From JAOARY01 sp045345765 (GTDB lineage: Bacteria; Bacillota; Clostridia; Peptostreptococcales; Peptostreptococcaceae), in NCBI GenBank assembly GCA_045345765.1, contig CP148265.1:434001-498000 (forward strand): a stretch of 64,000 nt of DNA, read 5' to 3'. A program made the position numbers and the translations under genes. The notes under the pieces were generated by a model. The model was not told the origin of the DNA. It ran no database searches and saw nothing but the letters and a program-made list of their open reading frames with translations. Within the stretch, counting starts at the first letter, position 1; every line of letters starts with the position of its first letter. This document shows, in pieces, positions 35,428-44,965 of the stretch.

Positions 35428-38262
35428 CTATTTTTGTTTTAATACTTTTTTTAGAAACTGACCTGTATATGAAGTTTTATGTTTTGCTATTTCTTCAGGT
35501 GTTCCTATAGCTACTACTTGACCACCCTTATCTCCACCATCTGGACCTAAATCAATTATATAATCTGCTGTTTTTATCATATCTAAATTATGTTCAATAA
35601 CAACAATTGTATTTCCCTTGTCAACTAAAGTCTGTAACACCTTTATAAGCTTATTAACATCATCCATATGAAGACCAGTTGTTGGTTCATCTAATATATA
35701 AATAGTTTTGCCAGTCGAACGCTTACTTAATTCACTTGCTAATTTAATTCTTTGAGCTTCTCCACCTGAAAGCTGTGTTGAAGGTTGTCCTAATTTAATA
35801 TATCCCAGCCCAACATCGTATAAAGTCTGTAATTTTCTTTGTATCTTTGGAATATTTTCAAAAAACGAAAGAGCTTCTTCAACATTCATATCTAATATCT
35901 GCGATATATTTTTATTCTTATATTTAACTTGTAAAGTATCTCTATTATATCTATCTCCCTTACAAATCTCACAAGGTACATATACATCTGGTAAGAAGTG
36001 CATTTCTATTTTTATTATTCCATCTCCCTTACAAGCTTCACATCTCCCACCTTTTACATTAAAACTAAATCTACCTTTTTTATAACCTCTTATTTTAGAT
36101 TCATTCGTCTGGGCAAAGACATCTCTTATATGATCAAATACTCCTGTATATGTTGCTGGATTAGACCTTGGTGTTCTTCCAATAGGTGATTGGTCTATAT
36201 CTATAACCTTATCAACTAAATCATAATTAGTTATTTCATCATGCTTTCCTGGTATAGTCTTTACTCTTTGGATTTTTGATGCCAAACCTTTATATAATAT
36301 TTCATTTATAAGAGATGATTTTCCCGAGCCAGAAACTCCAGTTATACAATTAAAAACTCCTATTGGTATTTTTACATCCAAATTCTTTAGATTATTTTGT
36401 CTTGCATTTTTTATTTCTATAAAATCTTTTGATATTTTTCTTCTTTCTTTAGGTATCTCAATTTTTTGCTTACCTGTTAAATACATAGCTGTAATAGAAT
36501 CTTTATTATTTTTAATTTCTTCTAATGTTCCACTTGCTATTATTTGACCACCATGTATTCCAGCTTTAGGACCTATATCCACTATATGATCTGCTTCTTT
36601 TATAGTATCTTCATCATGTTCTACAACTATAAGAGTGTTCCCTAAATCTGTTAATCTTCTTAATGTCTTTAATAACCTTTCATTATCCTTTTGATGAAGT
36701 CCAATACTTGGCTCATCAAGTACATATAATACTCCAACTAATGATGATCCTATTTGTGTTGCAAGTCTTATTCTTTGAGACTCTCCACCAGAGAGAGTTC
36801 CTGCTTTTCTTGATAATGTAAGGTATTCAAGTCCTACATCTTTTAAGAATGTCAATCTTTCTTTTATTTCCTTTAATATTTCACTACCTATTATTTGTTC
36901 TCTATTTGTAAGCTTTAGATTATTTATAAATTCAAATAAATCTTTTACTGCCATATCTGTTATTTCACTAATATTTTTTTCATTTACATAAACAGATAAA
37001 CTTTCTTTTTTTAATCTTCCTCCAGCACATGATTTACATGGATTTTCACTCATATATTCTTCTATTTTTTCTCTCATAAAATCAGAATTTGTCTCTTTAT
37101 ATCTTCTTTCTAAATTGTTTATAACACCTTCAAATTCAGCTTCATATTCTCTATATCCACCGTATTTGCTTTCATATTCAAATTTTATCTTGTCCTTACT
37201 TCCATATAATACTTTATCTATAAATTCTTTGTCCAAATTCTTTATAGGTTCATCCATAGAAACATTATATACTTTAGCTAAACTCTCAACCATTTGATAA
37301 TAATAAGTCCCTTGAGCATTAGACCCTTTTGTATACCAAGGATCAATAGCACCTTGTGATATTGAAAGTTCTTTATTTGGTAATACCAAATCCTCATCAA
37401 CTCTTTTTAGATTTCCAAGTCCATTACAATCTGGACAAGCTCCAAAAGGACTATTAAATGAAAACATTCTTGGTGATAATTCTTCTATAGCTATTCCATG
37501 TTCTACACATGCAAATTTAGTCGAAAACATCTTTTCTTCTTTATCTATAATATCAACGATTAAAAGTCCATCTGAAAATTTTAATGCAGTTTCAATAGAA
37601 TCAGAAAGTCTCGCTTCTATATTATCTTTTATAACTATTCTATCTACTACTATTTCTATATTATGCTTCTTTGTTTTGCTAAGATTTATTTCTTCACTTA
37701 TATCTTTAATTTCACCATTTACTCTAATTCTTACAAAACCCTCTTTTTTAATATAATCCAAAGTCTTTTTATGAGTTCCTTTTTGACCTCTTACGATTGG
37801 GGACAATAATTGTATTTTTGTTCTTTCTTCCAATAACATTATCTTATCTACAATTTCTTGTATTGTCATCGAACTTATTTCTTTATTACATATATGGCAA
37901 TGTGGTTTACCAATTCTTGCATATAATAATCTTAGATAATCATAAATTTCTGTTACTGTACCAACTGTTGACCTTGGATTTCTTGAAGTTGTCTTTTGAT
38001 CTATTGATATTGCAGGAGATAATCCTTCTATATACTCAACATTTGGTTTTTCCATCTGTCCTAAAAACTGTCTTGCATAAGAAGATAGGCTCTCTACATA
38101 TCTTCTTTGTCCTTCTGCATAAATTGTGTCAAATGCCAATGATGATTTGCCTGATCCAGAAAGACCTGTAAAAACTATAAGTTTATCTCTAGGTATTTCT
38201 AAATCTACATTTTTTAGATTATGTTCTTTCGCACCTTTTACTATAATTTTATTTTCCCTCAT
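35428..38262 (-). CDS. uvrA: Excinuclease ABC subunit A
   Basis: 944 residues, full length. Two ABC ATPase modules: Walker A GLSGSGKSS near residue 33 and GVSGSGKSS near 640; signature LSGGESQR near 488 and LSGGEAQR near 830; zinc-finger cysteine pairs CHIC...C near 120 and CEACKG-type near 745. It recognises DNA damage and loads UvrB. It starts 20 bp after the uvrB stop with a GTGGAGGA ribosome binding site, so the two form an operon, probably under the same LexA-type control. Confidence 0.97.
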   Translation of the reverse strand: MRENKIIVKGAKEHNLKNVDLEIPRDKLIVFTGLSGSGKSSLAFDTIYAEGQRRYVESLSSYARQFLGQMEKPNVEYIEGLSPAISIDQKTTSRNPRSTVGTVTEIYDYLRLLYARIGKPHCHICNKEISSMTIQEIVDKIMLLEERTKIQLLSPIVRGQKGTHKKTLDYIKKEGFVRIRVNGEIKDISEEINLSKTKKHNIEIVVDRIVIKDNIEARLSDSIETALKFSDGLLIVDIIDKEEKMFSTKFACVEHGIAIEELSPRMFSFNSPFGACPDCNGLGNLKRVDEDLVLPNKELSISQGAIDPWYTKGSNAQGTYYYQMVESLAKVYNVSMDEPIKNLDKEFIDKVLYGSKDKIKFEYESKYGGYREYEAEFEGVINNLERRYKETNSDFMREKIEEYMSENPCKSCAGGRLKKESLSVYVNEKNISEITDMAVKDLFEFINNLKLTNREQIIGSEILKEIKERLTFLKDVGLEYLTLSRKAGTLSGGESQRIRLATQIGSSLVGVLYVLDEPSIGLHQKDNERLLKTLRRLTDLGNTLIVVEHDEDTIKEADHIVDIGPKAGIHGGQIIASGTLEEIKNNKDSITAMYLTGKQKIEIPKERRKISKDFIEIKNARQNNLKNLDVKIPIGVFNCITGVSGSGKSSLINEILYKGLASKIQRVKTIPGKHDEITNYDLVDKVIDIDQSPIGRTPRSNPATYTGVFDHIRDVFAQTNESKIRGYKKGRFSFNVKGGRCEACKGDGIIKIEMHFLPDVYVPCEICKGDRYNRDTLQVKYKNKNISQILDMNVEEALSFFENIPKIQRKLQTLYDVGLGYIKLGQPSTQLSGGEAQRIKLASELSKRSTGKTIYILDEPTTGLHMDDVNKLIKVLQTLVDKGNTIVVIEHNLDMIKTADYIIDLGPDGGDKGGQVVAIGTPEEIAKHKTSYTGQFLKKVLKQK

Positions 38263-38281
38263 TATATTCCTCCACTAATTC

Positions 38282-40240
38282 TTAGCTGTTTTTAGCCTCT
38301 AATTCTTTTAGTAAATCTCTTAAATGTGCTGCTTTTTCAAAATCTAGTTTTTCTGCTGCCTCATACATTTGCTTTGTAAGTTTTGCTATTGCTTTATTTA
38401 TATCTTTATCAATTTTTATATCATAAGACTGAGCTTCTTCACTTATTTTACTTATTGATATTTTATCCATAACTTTTTTACTTATTGTTTTTGGTATTAT
38501 ATTATTTTCTTGATTGTATTTTTCTTGTATTGCTCTTCTTCTATTTGTCTCACTTATCGCCTTTTGCATTGCATCTGTCATCTTGTCTGCATACATTATA
38601 ACTTGACCATTAGCATTTCTTGCTGCTCTACCAATGGTTTGTATAAGTGATGTTTCTGATCTTAAAAATCCTTGTTTATCAGCATCTAATATAGTCACTA
38701 AAGAAACTTCTGGGATATCAAGACCCTCTCTTAATAAATTGATTCCAACAAGTACATCAAATTCTTTAAGTCTTAAATCTCTTATAATTTCTACTCTTTC
38801 TAATGTATCTATATCAGAATGCAAATATCTTACTTTTATTTCCATAGAAGCTAGGTAATCAGTAAGATCTTCTGCCATTTTCTTTGTAAGTGTAGTTATC
38901 AAAACTCTTTCATCTTTTTTAATTCTTTTTTGTATTTCTTTATATATGTCATCCATCTGATTATTAGTAGGTTTTACGCTGATAAGAGGATCTAATAATC
39001 CAGTTGGTCTTATTATTTGCTCTGCTATACATTTTGAATGTTCTTTTTCGTACTGACTCGGAGTTGCTGAAACATAAAGAATCTTATCTTTTATATTTTC
39101 AAATTCCAAGAAATTAAGTGGTCTATTATCTAAAGCACTAGGCAATCTAAATCCATGTTCAACTAACGATGATTTTCTTGCTCTATCACCTGCATACATC
39201 CCTCTAACTTGAGGTAAAGTAACATGTGATTCATCTATTATTATAAGAAAATCATCTGGAAAAAAGTCAATAAGAGTAAAAGGTCTATCCCCTTCTTCTC
39301 TTCCTGTAAGATGTCTTGAATAGTTTTCTATTCCTTTGCAAGTTCCTATTTCTTTTAACATTTCTATATCATACATAGTTCTTTGTTTTATTCTTTGAAG
39401 TTCTAATAAATTATCATTTTCCTTGTAATACTCTATCCTTTCATATAATTCATTTTCAATTTTTTCTATTGCTACTTTTAATTTTTCATCATTTGTAATA
39501 TGATGAGTTGCTGGAAATATACTTATATGCTTTCTTTCACCTAGTATCTCCCCTGTTAAATAATTAATCTCTACAATTCTATCTATTTCGTCTCCAAAAA
39601 ATTCTACTCTTACTGCCTTTTCATCAGTATTGGCAGGGAATATTTCAACTATATCCCCTCTTACCCTAAAAGTTCCTCTTATGAAATTTATATCATTTCT
39701 TTCATATTGAATCTTTACTAACTCTTTTAATATCTGATCTCTATCCTTTAACATTCCAGGTCTTAAAGAAACCATCATCTCCTTATAGTCTTTTGGATCT
39801 CCAAGACCATATATGCAAGATACCGAAGATATTATTATTACGTCTTTTCGTTCCAAAAGAGAAGCTGTTGCTGAATGTCTTAATTTATCTATTTCATCAT
39901 TTATTGATGAATCTTTTTCTATATAAGTGTCCGTTTGTACCACATAAGCTTCTGGTTGATAATAATCATAATAACTTACAAAATACTCAACAGCATTATT
40001 AGGAAAGAATTCTTTGAATTCACTATATAATTGTGCTGCCAAAGTTTTGTTATGTGCTATTATCAAAGTTGGTTTTTGAATTTCCTGTATTATATTTGCC
40101 ATTGTAAAAGTTTTTCCCGATCCAGTTACTCCAACCAAAGTAGCTTCTTTTTTATTTTCTTTAAATGCCTTTGCAATTTTTTTTATCGCCTGTGGTTGAT
40201 CTCCCGTTGGCTTATATTCTGACTCTATTTTAAAATCCAT
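38282..40240 (-). CDS. uvrB: Excinuclease ABC subunit B
   Basis: 652 residues from the ATG at 40238-40240, preceded by AAAGGTGATG. The frame continues 45 bp further but runs into the promoter and LexA-type box, so the shorter start is preferred. Helicase motifs: GVTGSGKTFT (Walker A), the beta-hairpin YYDYYQPEAY, DESH, and a C-terminal UVR motif (KLTKQMYEAAEKLDFEKAA). It verifies damage and recruits UvrC. First gene of the uvrBA operon. Confidence 0.96.
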   Translation of the reverse strand: MDFKIESEYKPTGDQPQAIKKIAKAFKENKKEATLVGVTGSGKTFTMANIIQEIQKPTLIIAHNKTLAAQLYSEFKEFFPNNAVEYFVSYYDYYQPEAYVVQTDTYIEKDSSINDEIDKLRHSATASLLERKDVIIISSVSCIYGLGDPKDYKEMMVSLRPGMLKDRDQILKELVKIQYERNDINFIRGTFRVRGDIVEIFPANTDEKAVRVEFFGDEIDRIVEINYLTGEILGERKHISIFPATHHITNDEKLKVAIEKIENELYERIEYYKENDNLLELQRIKQRTMYDIEMLKEIGTCKGIENYSRHLTGREEGDRPFTLIDFFPDDFLIIIDESHVTLPQVRGMYAGDRARKSSLVEHGFRLPSALDNRPLNFLEFENIKDKILYVSATPSQYEKEHSKCIAEQIIRPTGLLDPLISVKPTNNQMDDIYKEIQKRIKKDERVLITTLTKKMAEDLTDYLASMEIKVRYLHSDIDTLERVEIIRDLRLKEFDVLVGINLLREGLDIPEVSLVTILDADKQGFLRSETSLIQTIGRAARNANGQVIMYADKMTDAMQKAISETNRRRAIQEKYNQENNIIPKTISKKVMDKISISKISEEAQSYDIKIDKDINKAIAKLTKQMYEAAEKLDFEKAAHLRDLLKELEAKNS

Positions 40241-40256
40241 AACATCACCTTTCCTC

Positions 40257-40305
40257 GAACTTATGTTCTTATATAGATTATACATTTTAGATTTATATAA
40301 ATCAA
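40257..40305 (-). promoter_or_regulatory. uvrB promoter with LexA (SOS) box
   Basis: Minus strand: TTGATT (40300-40305), 17-bp spacer, TATAAT (40277-40282). GAACTTATGTTC at 40257-40268 is a Gram-positive LexA/DinR box core (GAAC-N4-GTTC) placed at about +2 to +13 and just upstream of the ribosome binding site. It predicts SOS induction of uvrBA. Confidence 0.82.
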
Positions 40306-40310
40306 TAAAT

Positions 40311-40362
40311 AAAAAAAACTGAGCAAAAATATAATTTAAATTATATTCTACCCAGTTTTATT
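40311..40362 (-). terminator. Terminator after nfu
   Basis: A long imperfect stem (AAAACTG.../...CAGTTTT enclosing ATATAATTTAAATTATAT) is followed by T8 on the minus strand, just after the Nfu stop at 40371. Confidence 0.75.
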
Positions 40363-40370
40363 TTGCTTAA

Positions 40371-40589
40371 TTAAACTCTAACAACTTCCTTAACTTCCGG
40401 AATATCTTCTTTTAATACTTTTTCTATAAGCATTTTTAAAGTCATTGTAGCTCCAGGACAATTTCCACAAGCTCCTTGTAATCTAACTTTAACAACACCA
40501 TCAAAAAAACTTACAAACTCAACATCGCCACCATCTCTTTGTAGAATTGGACGTACCTTATCAATTGTTGCTTGAATTTTAGTTTCCAT
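40371..40589 (-). CDS. NifU C-terminal-domain (Nfu) iron-sulfur scaffold protein
   Basis: 72 residues, METKIQ... from the ATG at 40589; a TTG one codon upstream is the alternative, but GGAGAGG spacing favours ATG. It has the Nfu motif GACGNCPGA with the CxxC that holds a bridging [4Fe-4S] cluster, within the usual RDGGDVEF...VRLQGACGNC context. Short stand-alone Nfu proteins carry clusters to apoproteins; this genome has many Fe-S enzymes. It is monocistronic, between uvrB and the MATE gene. Confidence 0.9.
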   Translation of the reverse strand: METKIQATIDKVRPILQRDGGDVEFVSFFDGVVKVRLQGACGNCPGATMTLKMLIEKVLKEDIPEVKEVVRV

Positions 40590-40674
40590 CAAAACCTCTC
40601 CTTGCTTAATAAAAAAATTTTCATTCTTATATTATCAAATACAAAAATTATTTTCAAGAAATTATAAACAAATT

Positions 40675-42045
40675 CTATAATGCAATTTCAAATGATTCTT
40701 TAAATTTTTTGCTTCTTATATATTTATTAAACCATATATAAATTATAATTCCTTTGAATACGCTTGTCATACTTATTGTCCACCAAACACCATCAAGACC
40801 AAGAGATGTATATTTTGATAGTATTATAGCAATAGGAATTCTTGCCCCTGTAAAAATAATACTCACATACGCAGGTATTTTTGTTTTACCCAGTCCATTA
40901 AATGCACCTGAAAGTGTTATTTCAACACACATAAAGAATTGAGACAAACCTAAAATCTGTAGATATCTTATTCCAATATTCAATGCTTCTTCTTCCCTTA
41001 AAAATATATAAAAAATTGGCTTTGCACCTAAAATTAATACCAAAGAAGCTATTACACCAACAACAAATACTATTTTTATAGCTGTTTTATAACCATCTTT
41101 TATCCTATTTAATTGTTTTGCACCATAATTTTGACCAACAAATGCACCAAGTGCTGTTGCAAATCCTGTTGAAGTCATCCATGAAATTGACTCTATTTGA
41201 GAACCAACCTTTTGTACTGCAATTGCAACTGCTCCAAATGAACCTATTATACTTGCAATAGCCATCGAAAATCCGCAGAACATAGACATATTTAGTGATA
41301 CTGGAATACCTATTTTTAATATATTCCTTGCATAATCTTTATTAAATTTTTCTCTTATTGATTCTTTGTCTATTAAATCTTCATTCTTTGCTACATTATA
41401 TATAAATAATACACATACTATTAATTGTGCAATCCCTGTTGCTAATGCAGCTCCCTTTACTCCCATCTTAGGAAAAAAACCGATTCCTAATATAAGTGTT
41501 GGATCTAATATCATGTTGACAAAAAGTCCAACAACATTGATTTTAAATGGTGTTTTGCTATCTCCATAACCATTTAATATTCCTGTTAATAACGGATTTA
41601 AAAAATAAAATGGCATAAAGAAACATATTATTTTTAGATAGTCAGAAGCCATTATCAAAACATCTTTATCTTCTATATTAAATATCGAAACTAAAAAATC
41701 TCTAGCAAAAAATACTATCAAGGTATATAATATTCCGATTAAAATATTTAATTTAAAACCTGTTTGAACATAAGATTTAACACCTTTATAATCTTTTGCT
41801 CCATATGATTGTGATACATTAATCTCACAACCTGATTTTGTAAGTGCTATGATACCCATAGCAAGCCATGTATAAAAACCAGCAGTACCAACAGCTGCTG
41901 TTGATTTACTTCCATTTATACCAATCCAAATCATATCAGTCAAATTATAAGCCATTTGAACAAAGGATGTGGCCATTATAGGCAATGCCATACTTATTAA
42001 AGCTGTTCTGATATCTCCTCTTGTAAGATTTACTCTTTTTTTCAT
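40675..42045 (-). CDS. MATE-family multidrug efflux transporter
   Basis: 456 residues with 12 hydrophobic segments and internal twofold MatE symmetry (SMALPIMATSFVQMAYNLTDMIWIG at the start of half 1 and GIPVSLNMSMFCGFSMA at the start of half 2). Family members export cationic drugs or dyes using sodium or proton gradients; the substrate is unknown. ATG start with GAAGGTGATG ribosome binding site. It is divergent from the maltose repressor gene with 132-213 bp between them. Confidence 0.92.
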   Translation of the reverse strand: MKKRVNLTRGDIRTALISMALPIMATSFVQMAYNLTDMIWIGINGSKSTAAVGTAGFYTWLAMGIIALTKSGCEINVSQSYGAKDYKGVKSYVQTGFKLNILIGILYTLIVFFARDFLVSIFNIEDKDVLIMASDYLKIICFFMPFYFLNPLLTGILNGYGDSKTPFKINVVGLFVNMILDPTLILGIGFFPKMGVKGAALATGIAQLIVCVLFIYNVAKNEDLIDKESIREKFNKDYARNILKIGIPVSLNMSMFCGFSMAIASIIGSFGAVAIAVQKVGSQIESISWMTSTGFATALGAFVGQNYGAKQLNRIKDGYKTAIKIVFVVGVIASLVLILGAKPIFYIFLREEEALNIGIRYLQILGLSQFFMCVEITLSGAFNGLGKTKIPAYVSIIFTGARIPIAIILSKYTSLGLDGVWWTISMTSVFKGIIIYIWFNKYIRSKKFKESFEIAL

Positions 42046-42177
42046 AAAACATCACCTTCTTTTAAAAATTTTAAAAATACAATCTATTATACACTTTTTT
42101 TTGTTTTTTTAAAACTATTTTAGGGTATTATTATGCTGATGTTTTAACCATTTATTCTTTTTAAAAAATTAAAATAG

Positions 42178-42240
42178 TTGAAATTGTTTAAAAATTATGC
42201 TAATATGTTTTTAAAGATGGTTGTGCAATCGCTTGCACAA
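42178..42240 (+). promoter_or_regulatory. Promoter and autoregulatory operator of the LacI-type repressor
   Basis: TTGAAA (42178-42183), 17-bp spacer, TAATAT (42201-42206), start near 42213. The 20-bp palindrome TTGTGCAA-TCGC-TTGCACAA (42221-42240) lies just downstream, in typical LacI-family operator form. It shares design with the operator in front of malE. It implies negative autoregulation and shows that translation cannot begin at the TTG at 42178. Confidence 0.85.
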
Positions 42241-42258
42241 TTACTATTCTTTCAAAGG

Positions 42259-43281
42259 GTGATTAAAATCAAAAAGAAAAATGTAACAATAAAAACGGTT
42301 GCTAAAGAAGCTGGAGTTTCTCCATCAACTGTATCCCGAGTTATTTCAAATAGTCCTCGGATAAGCCTTAAGACTAAGGAAAAGGTTTTTAAGATTATGA
42401 ATGAGCTTGGCTATCATCCAAATGCCATAGCCAGAAGTTTGGCTATAAACGAAACTAAAACAATTGGACTTGTTATACCTTGTTCTTCAGAAGATTTTTA
42501 TATGAATTCTTTCTTTCAAGAAAGTTTAAGGGGTATTGCTCACATAGCTAATACAAAAGGATATGATTTATTAATCTCTTCATCAAATGAAAATGAAATA
42601 GATGTTGTAAAGAGATTTATAAATAGCAAAAAGGTAGATGGAATAATACTTATGAGGTCTAACTTGAAAGATGAGAGTATACGATATTTAAGAAAAAGAG
42701 AATTTCCATTTGTTTTGATTGGAACTTGCATGGAATACAATGATGTTTATGAAGTTGATACTGACAACTTTCTAGCATCTTATGATCTTACCAAACATTT
42801 GATTCAAAGAAATTGCAAAAAAATTGCCTTTATCGGAGGAGAACATAATTCTATAGTTACGATAAAAAGACTTGACGGTTATAAAAAAGCAATGGAAAAT
42901 TTTAATCTTAAATTATATGATGAGTTCATAATTACTGATAAGTTTAGCGAAGAAAAAGGTTATAACTCAATGCAAAAACTATTAGATTTAAGCATTATCC
43001 CTGATGGAATTATAATAACTGACGATTTGATGTGTGCAGGTGCTATAAAAAAATTACAAGAAGCTAATTTAAAAATTCCTAAAGATGTATTGATTGCAGC
43101 CTTTAATGATGGAATCTTTACCAAATATTCAAATCCATCTATAACATCTATAAAGATTCATTCTTCTAAATTAGGAGAAAAAGCTTGCGAAGTATTATTT
43201 GATATTATGAATGATAAGATTGTTGAAAAGAGAAATATTATTAATTATGAACTAATTATGCGAGATTCTACCAATAAATAA
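42259..43281 (+). CDS. LacI/MalR-family transcriptional repressor of the maltose operon
   Basis: 340 residues from GTG at 42259. N-terminal helix-turn-helix (TIKTVAKEAGVSPSTVSRVI) with the hinge-helix segment YHPNAIARSLA, then a periplasmic-binding-protein-like sugar-sensing domain (TIGLVIP... to TSIKIH...). Length fits the family. The start is uncertain: the only canonical codon after the operator is the GTG at 42259, which overlaps the AAAGGGTGAT ribosome binding site, so a rare ATT/ATC start at 42262-42270 is possible. It lies directly upstream of malE with matching operators, so maltose or a maltodextrin is the likely inducer. Confidence 0.88.
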   Translation: MIKIKKKNVTIKTVAKEAGVSPSTVSRVISNSPRISLKTKEKVFKIMNELGYHPNAIARSLAINETKTIGLVIPCSSEDFYMNSFFQESLRGIAHIANTKGYDLLISSSNENEIDVVKRFINSKKVDGIILMRSNLKDESIRYLRKREFPFVLIGTCMEYNDVYEVDTDNFLASYDLTKHLIQRNCKKIAFIGGEHNSIVTIKRLDGYKKAMENFNLKLYDEFIITDKFSEEKGYNSMQKLLDLSIIPDGIIITDDLMCAGAIKKLQEANLKIPKDVLIAAFNDGIFTKYSNPSITSIKIHSSKLGEKACEVLFDIMNDKIVEKRNIINYELIMRDSTNK

Positions 43282-43327
43282 CCTTTATAAAAAAATAAAA
43301 ATAATATGATATTATTTTTTTAGCCAT

Positions 43328-43357
43328 TTGCGCAAACGTTTGTACAATTTTTATACT
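43328..43357 (+). promoter_or_regulatory. malE promoter with LacI-type operator
   Basis: TTGCGCAA-ACGT-TTGTACAA (43328-43347) is a 20-bp LacI-family palindrome. It overlaps a likely promoter, -35 TTGCGC (43328-43333), 18-bp spacer, -10 TATACT (43352-43357). Repressor binding would exclude RNA polymerase. A ~140-base leader precedes malE. Confidence 0.8.
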
Positions 43358-43504
43358 TAATAATTCTATAATTTAATTTTTTGAAATTTAAAATTAAATG
43401 TTAAAAAATCTAAATTTGGGATATATAATGAATGGTTTTTAAGGATTTTTTTTAAATTTAAATTCCTAAAAATATATAGCTTAATAATAATGGGAGGGAA
43501 CAAA

Positions 43505-44815
43505 ATGAAATTAAAAAAATTAACATCTCTTTTTTTAACTGGACTACTTAGTATATCACTACTTGCAGGTTGTAATTCTTCAACTAATACAACAGATTCA
43601 AATGATTCAACTACTGATACTAATCCAACTGTAGTTGATATATTCCAATTCAAAGTGGAATTCAAAGATCAATTTGAAGCATTAGCTAAAGAATATGAAA
43701 AAGAGCATGAAGGTGTAAAAATCAATATAACTACTGTAGGTGGAGGAGACGATTATGGTGCAGCATTAAGATCTAAATTTGCATCTGGAAATGAGCCTGC
43801 AATATTTAATGTTGGTGGACCTCAAGACGTTAAAGATTGGCAAAGTAAATTAACAGATTTAAGTGATACTAATGCTTCTACAGCAGCTTTACCTGGTACT
43901 TTAAAATCAGTAACAAGAGATGGTAAAGTTTTAGGATTACCATTTAATCAAGAAGGTTATGGTTTTATATACAACAAATCAGTATTTGAAAAGGCTGGAA
44001 TAGATCCTAAATCACTTGATTCTTATGCTAAATTTGAAGAAGCTGTAAAAACATTAGATTCTAAAAAAGAAGAGCTAGGTCTAAAATCAGTATTTGCCTT
44101 TGCTGGTAAAGAAACTTGGGTTACAGGACTTCATTTATCTAATTTATTTATATCCCCAGAATTTGATGAAGATATAAATAAAACTTTTGAAGCCAAAACT
44201 TTAGAATTCAAACATGATAAGGCTATGAAAAAAATAGTTGATTTACAAAATAAATATTCAGTTCAACCTACTATAAGTTTAGATTACTCTCAACAAGTAG
44301 AAGAACTATTCTCTATGGGTAAAGTTGCTATGATTAAACAAGGTAACTGGGTTTATGGAAGTATTGCTGATATAGATACAGAGTTTGCGAATAACAATAT
44401 AGGTATAATTCCTGTTCCTGTTGATGGTTACAAATCAGATAGTATAGCTGTTGGTATTCCAATGTATTGGGCTGTTAATAATACTAAAGATGAAGCAGTT
44501 ATAAAAGCTTCTAAAGATTTTATTGATTGGATGTATACATCTGAAACTGGAAAAGAATATGTTTTAACTAAATTTAAATTCATACCTGCATATGATGGTT
44601 ATGATACTTCTAAATTATCAGATCCTCTATCTAAAGAAATATACGAATATACTTCTAATGGAAAAACTATTGGTTGGGTATTCATGGGATATCCATCTGG
44701 TTGGGGAATGAATAATTTAGGTGCTAATTTACAAAAATACTTAGGTGGAAATGCTTCATGGGAAGAAGTAATAGATACTGCTAAAAAAGCTTGGGCTGAA
44801 GAAAGAGCAGAATAA
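43505..44815 (+). CDS. malE: Maltose/maltodextrin-binding lipoprotein
   Basis: 436 residues from the ATG at 43505 (GGGAGGG just upstream; an earlier ATG at 43490 contains that ribosome binding site). It has a lipoprotein signal with lipobox LLAGC (C23), so it is anchored outside the membrane. It belongs to ABC carbohydrate-binding family 1 (NVGGPQDVKDWQSKLTDLS, LPFNQEGYGFIYNK, KVAMIKQGNWVYG). It delivers maltose or maltodextrin to MalFG. First gene of the catabolic operon. Maltose specificity is inferred from the downstream maltose phosphorylase. Confidence 0.92.
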   Translation: MKLKKLTSLFLTGLLSISLLAGCNSSTNTTDSNDSTTDTNPTVVDIFQFKVEFKDQFEALAKEYEKEHEGVKINITTVGGGDDYGAALRSKFASGNEPAIFNVGGPQDVKDWQSKLTDLSDTNASTAALPGTLKSVTRDGKVLGLPFNQEGYGFIYNKSVFEKAGIDPKSLDSYAKFEEAVKTLDSKKEELGLKSVFAFAGKETWVTGLHLSNLFISPEFDEDINKTFEAKTLEFKHDKAMKKIVDLQNKYSVQPTISLDYSQQVEELFSMGKVAMIKQGNWVYGSIADIDTEFANNNIGIIPVPVDGYKSDSIAVGIPMYWAVNNTKDEAVIKASKDFIDWMYTSETGKEYVLTKFKFIPAYDGYDTSKLSDPLSKEIYEYTSNGKTIGWVFMGYPSGWGMNNLGANLQKYLGGNASWEEVIDTAKKAWAEERAE

Positions 44816-44836
44816 TTATTTAAATAAAGGGTTTTT

Positions 44837-44923
44837 AAGGGAGGATTTCCTCCCTTACAAAAATCCTCTGCTTTAAAATTTTAACAAATATATTTAAGAT
44901 TTTAAAGCAGAGGACTTTTTTAT
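44837..44923 (+). terminator. Two hairpins between malE and malF
   Basis: AAGGGAGGA/TCCTCCCTT (44837-44856) is followed by a 16-bp stem TCCTCTGCTTTAAAAT/ATTTTAAAGCAGAGGA (44864-44914) and a CTTTTTTAT tract. This is a strong intrinsic terminator inside the operon, which would keep binding protein levels well above permease levels. Confidence 0.82.
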
Positions 44924-44965
44924 AACATCAAAGGGGAATATATGGTAATAAAAGGAGGAAGTATT

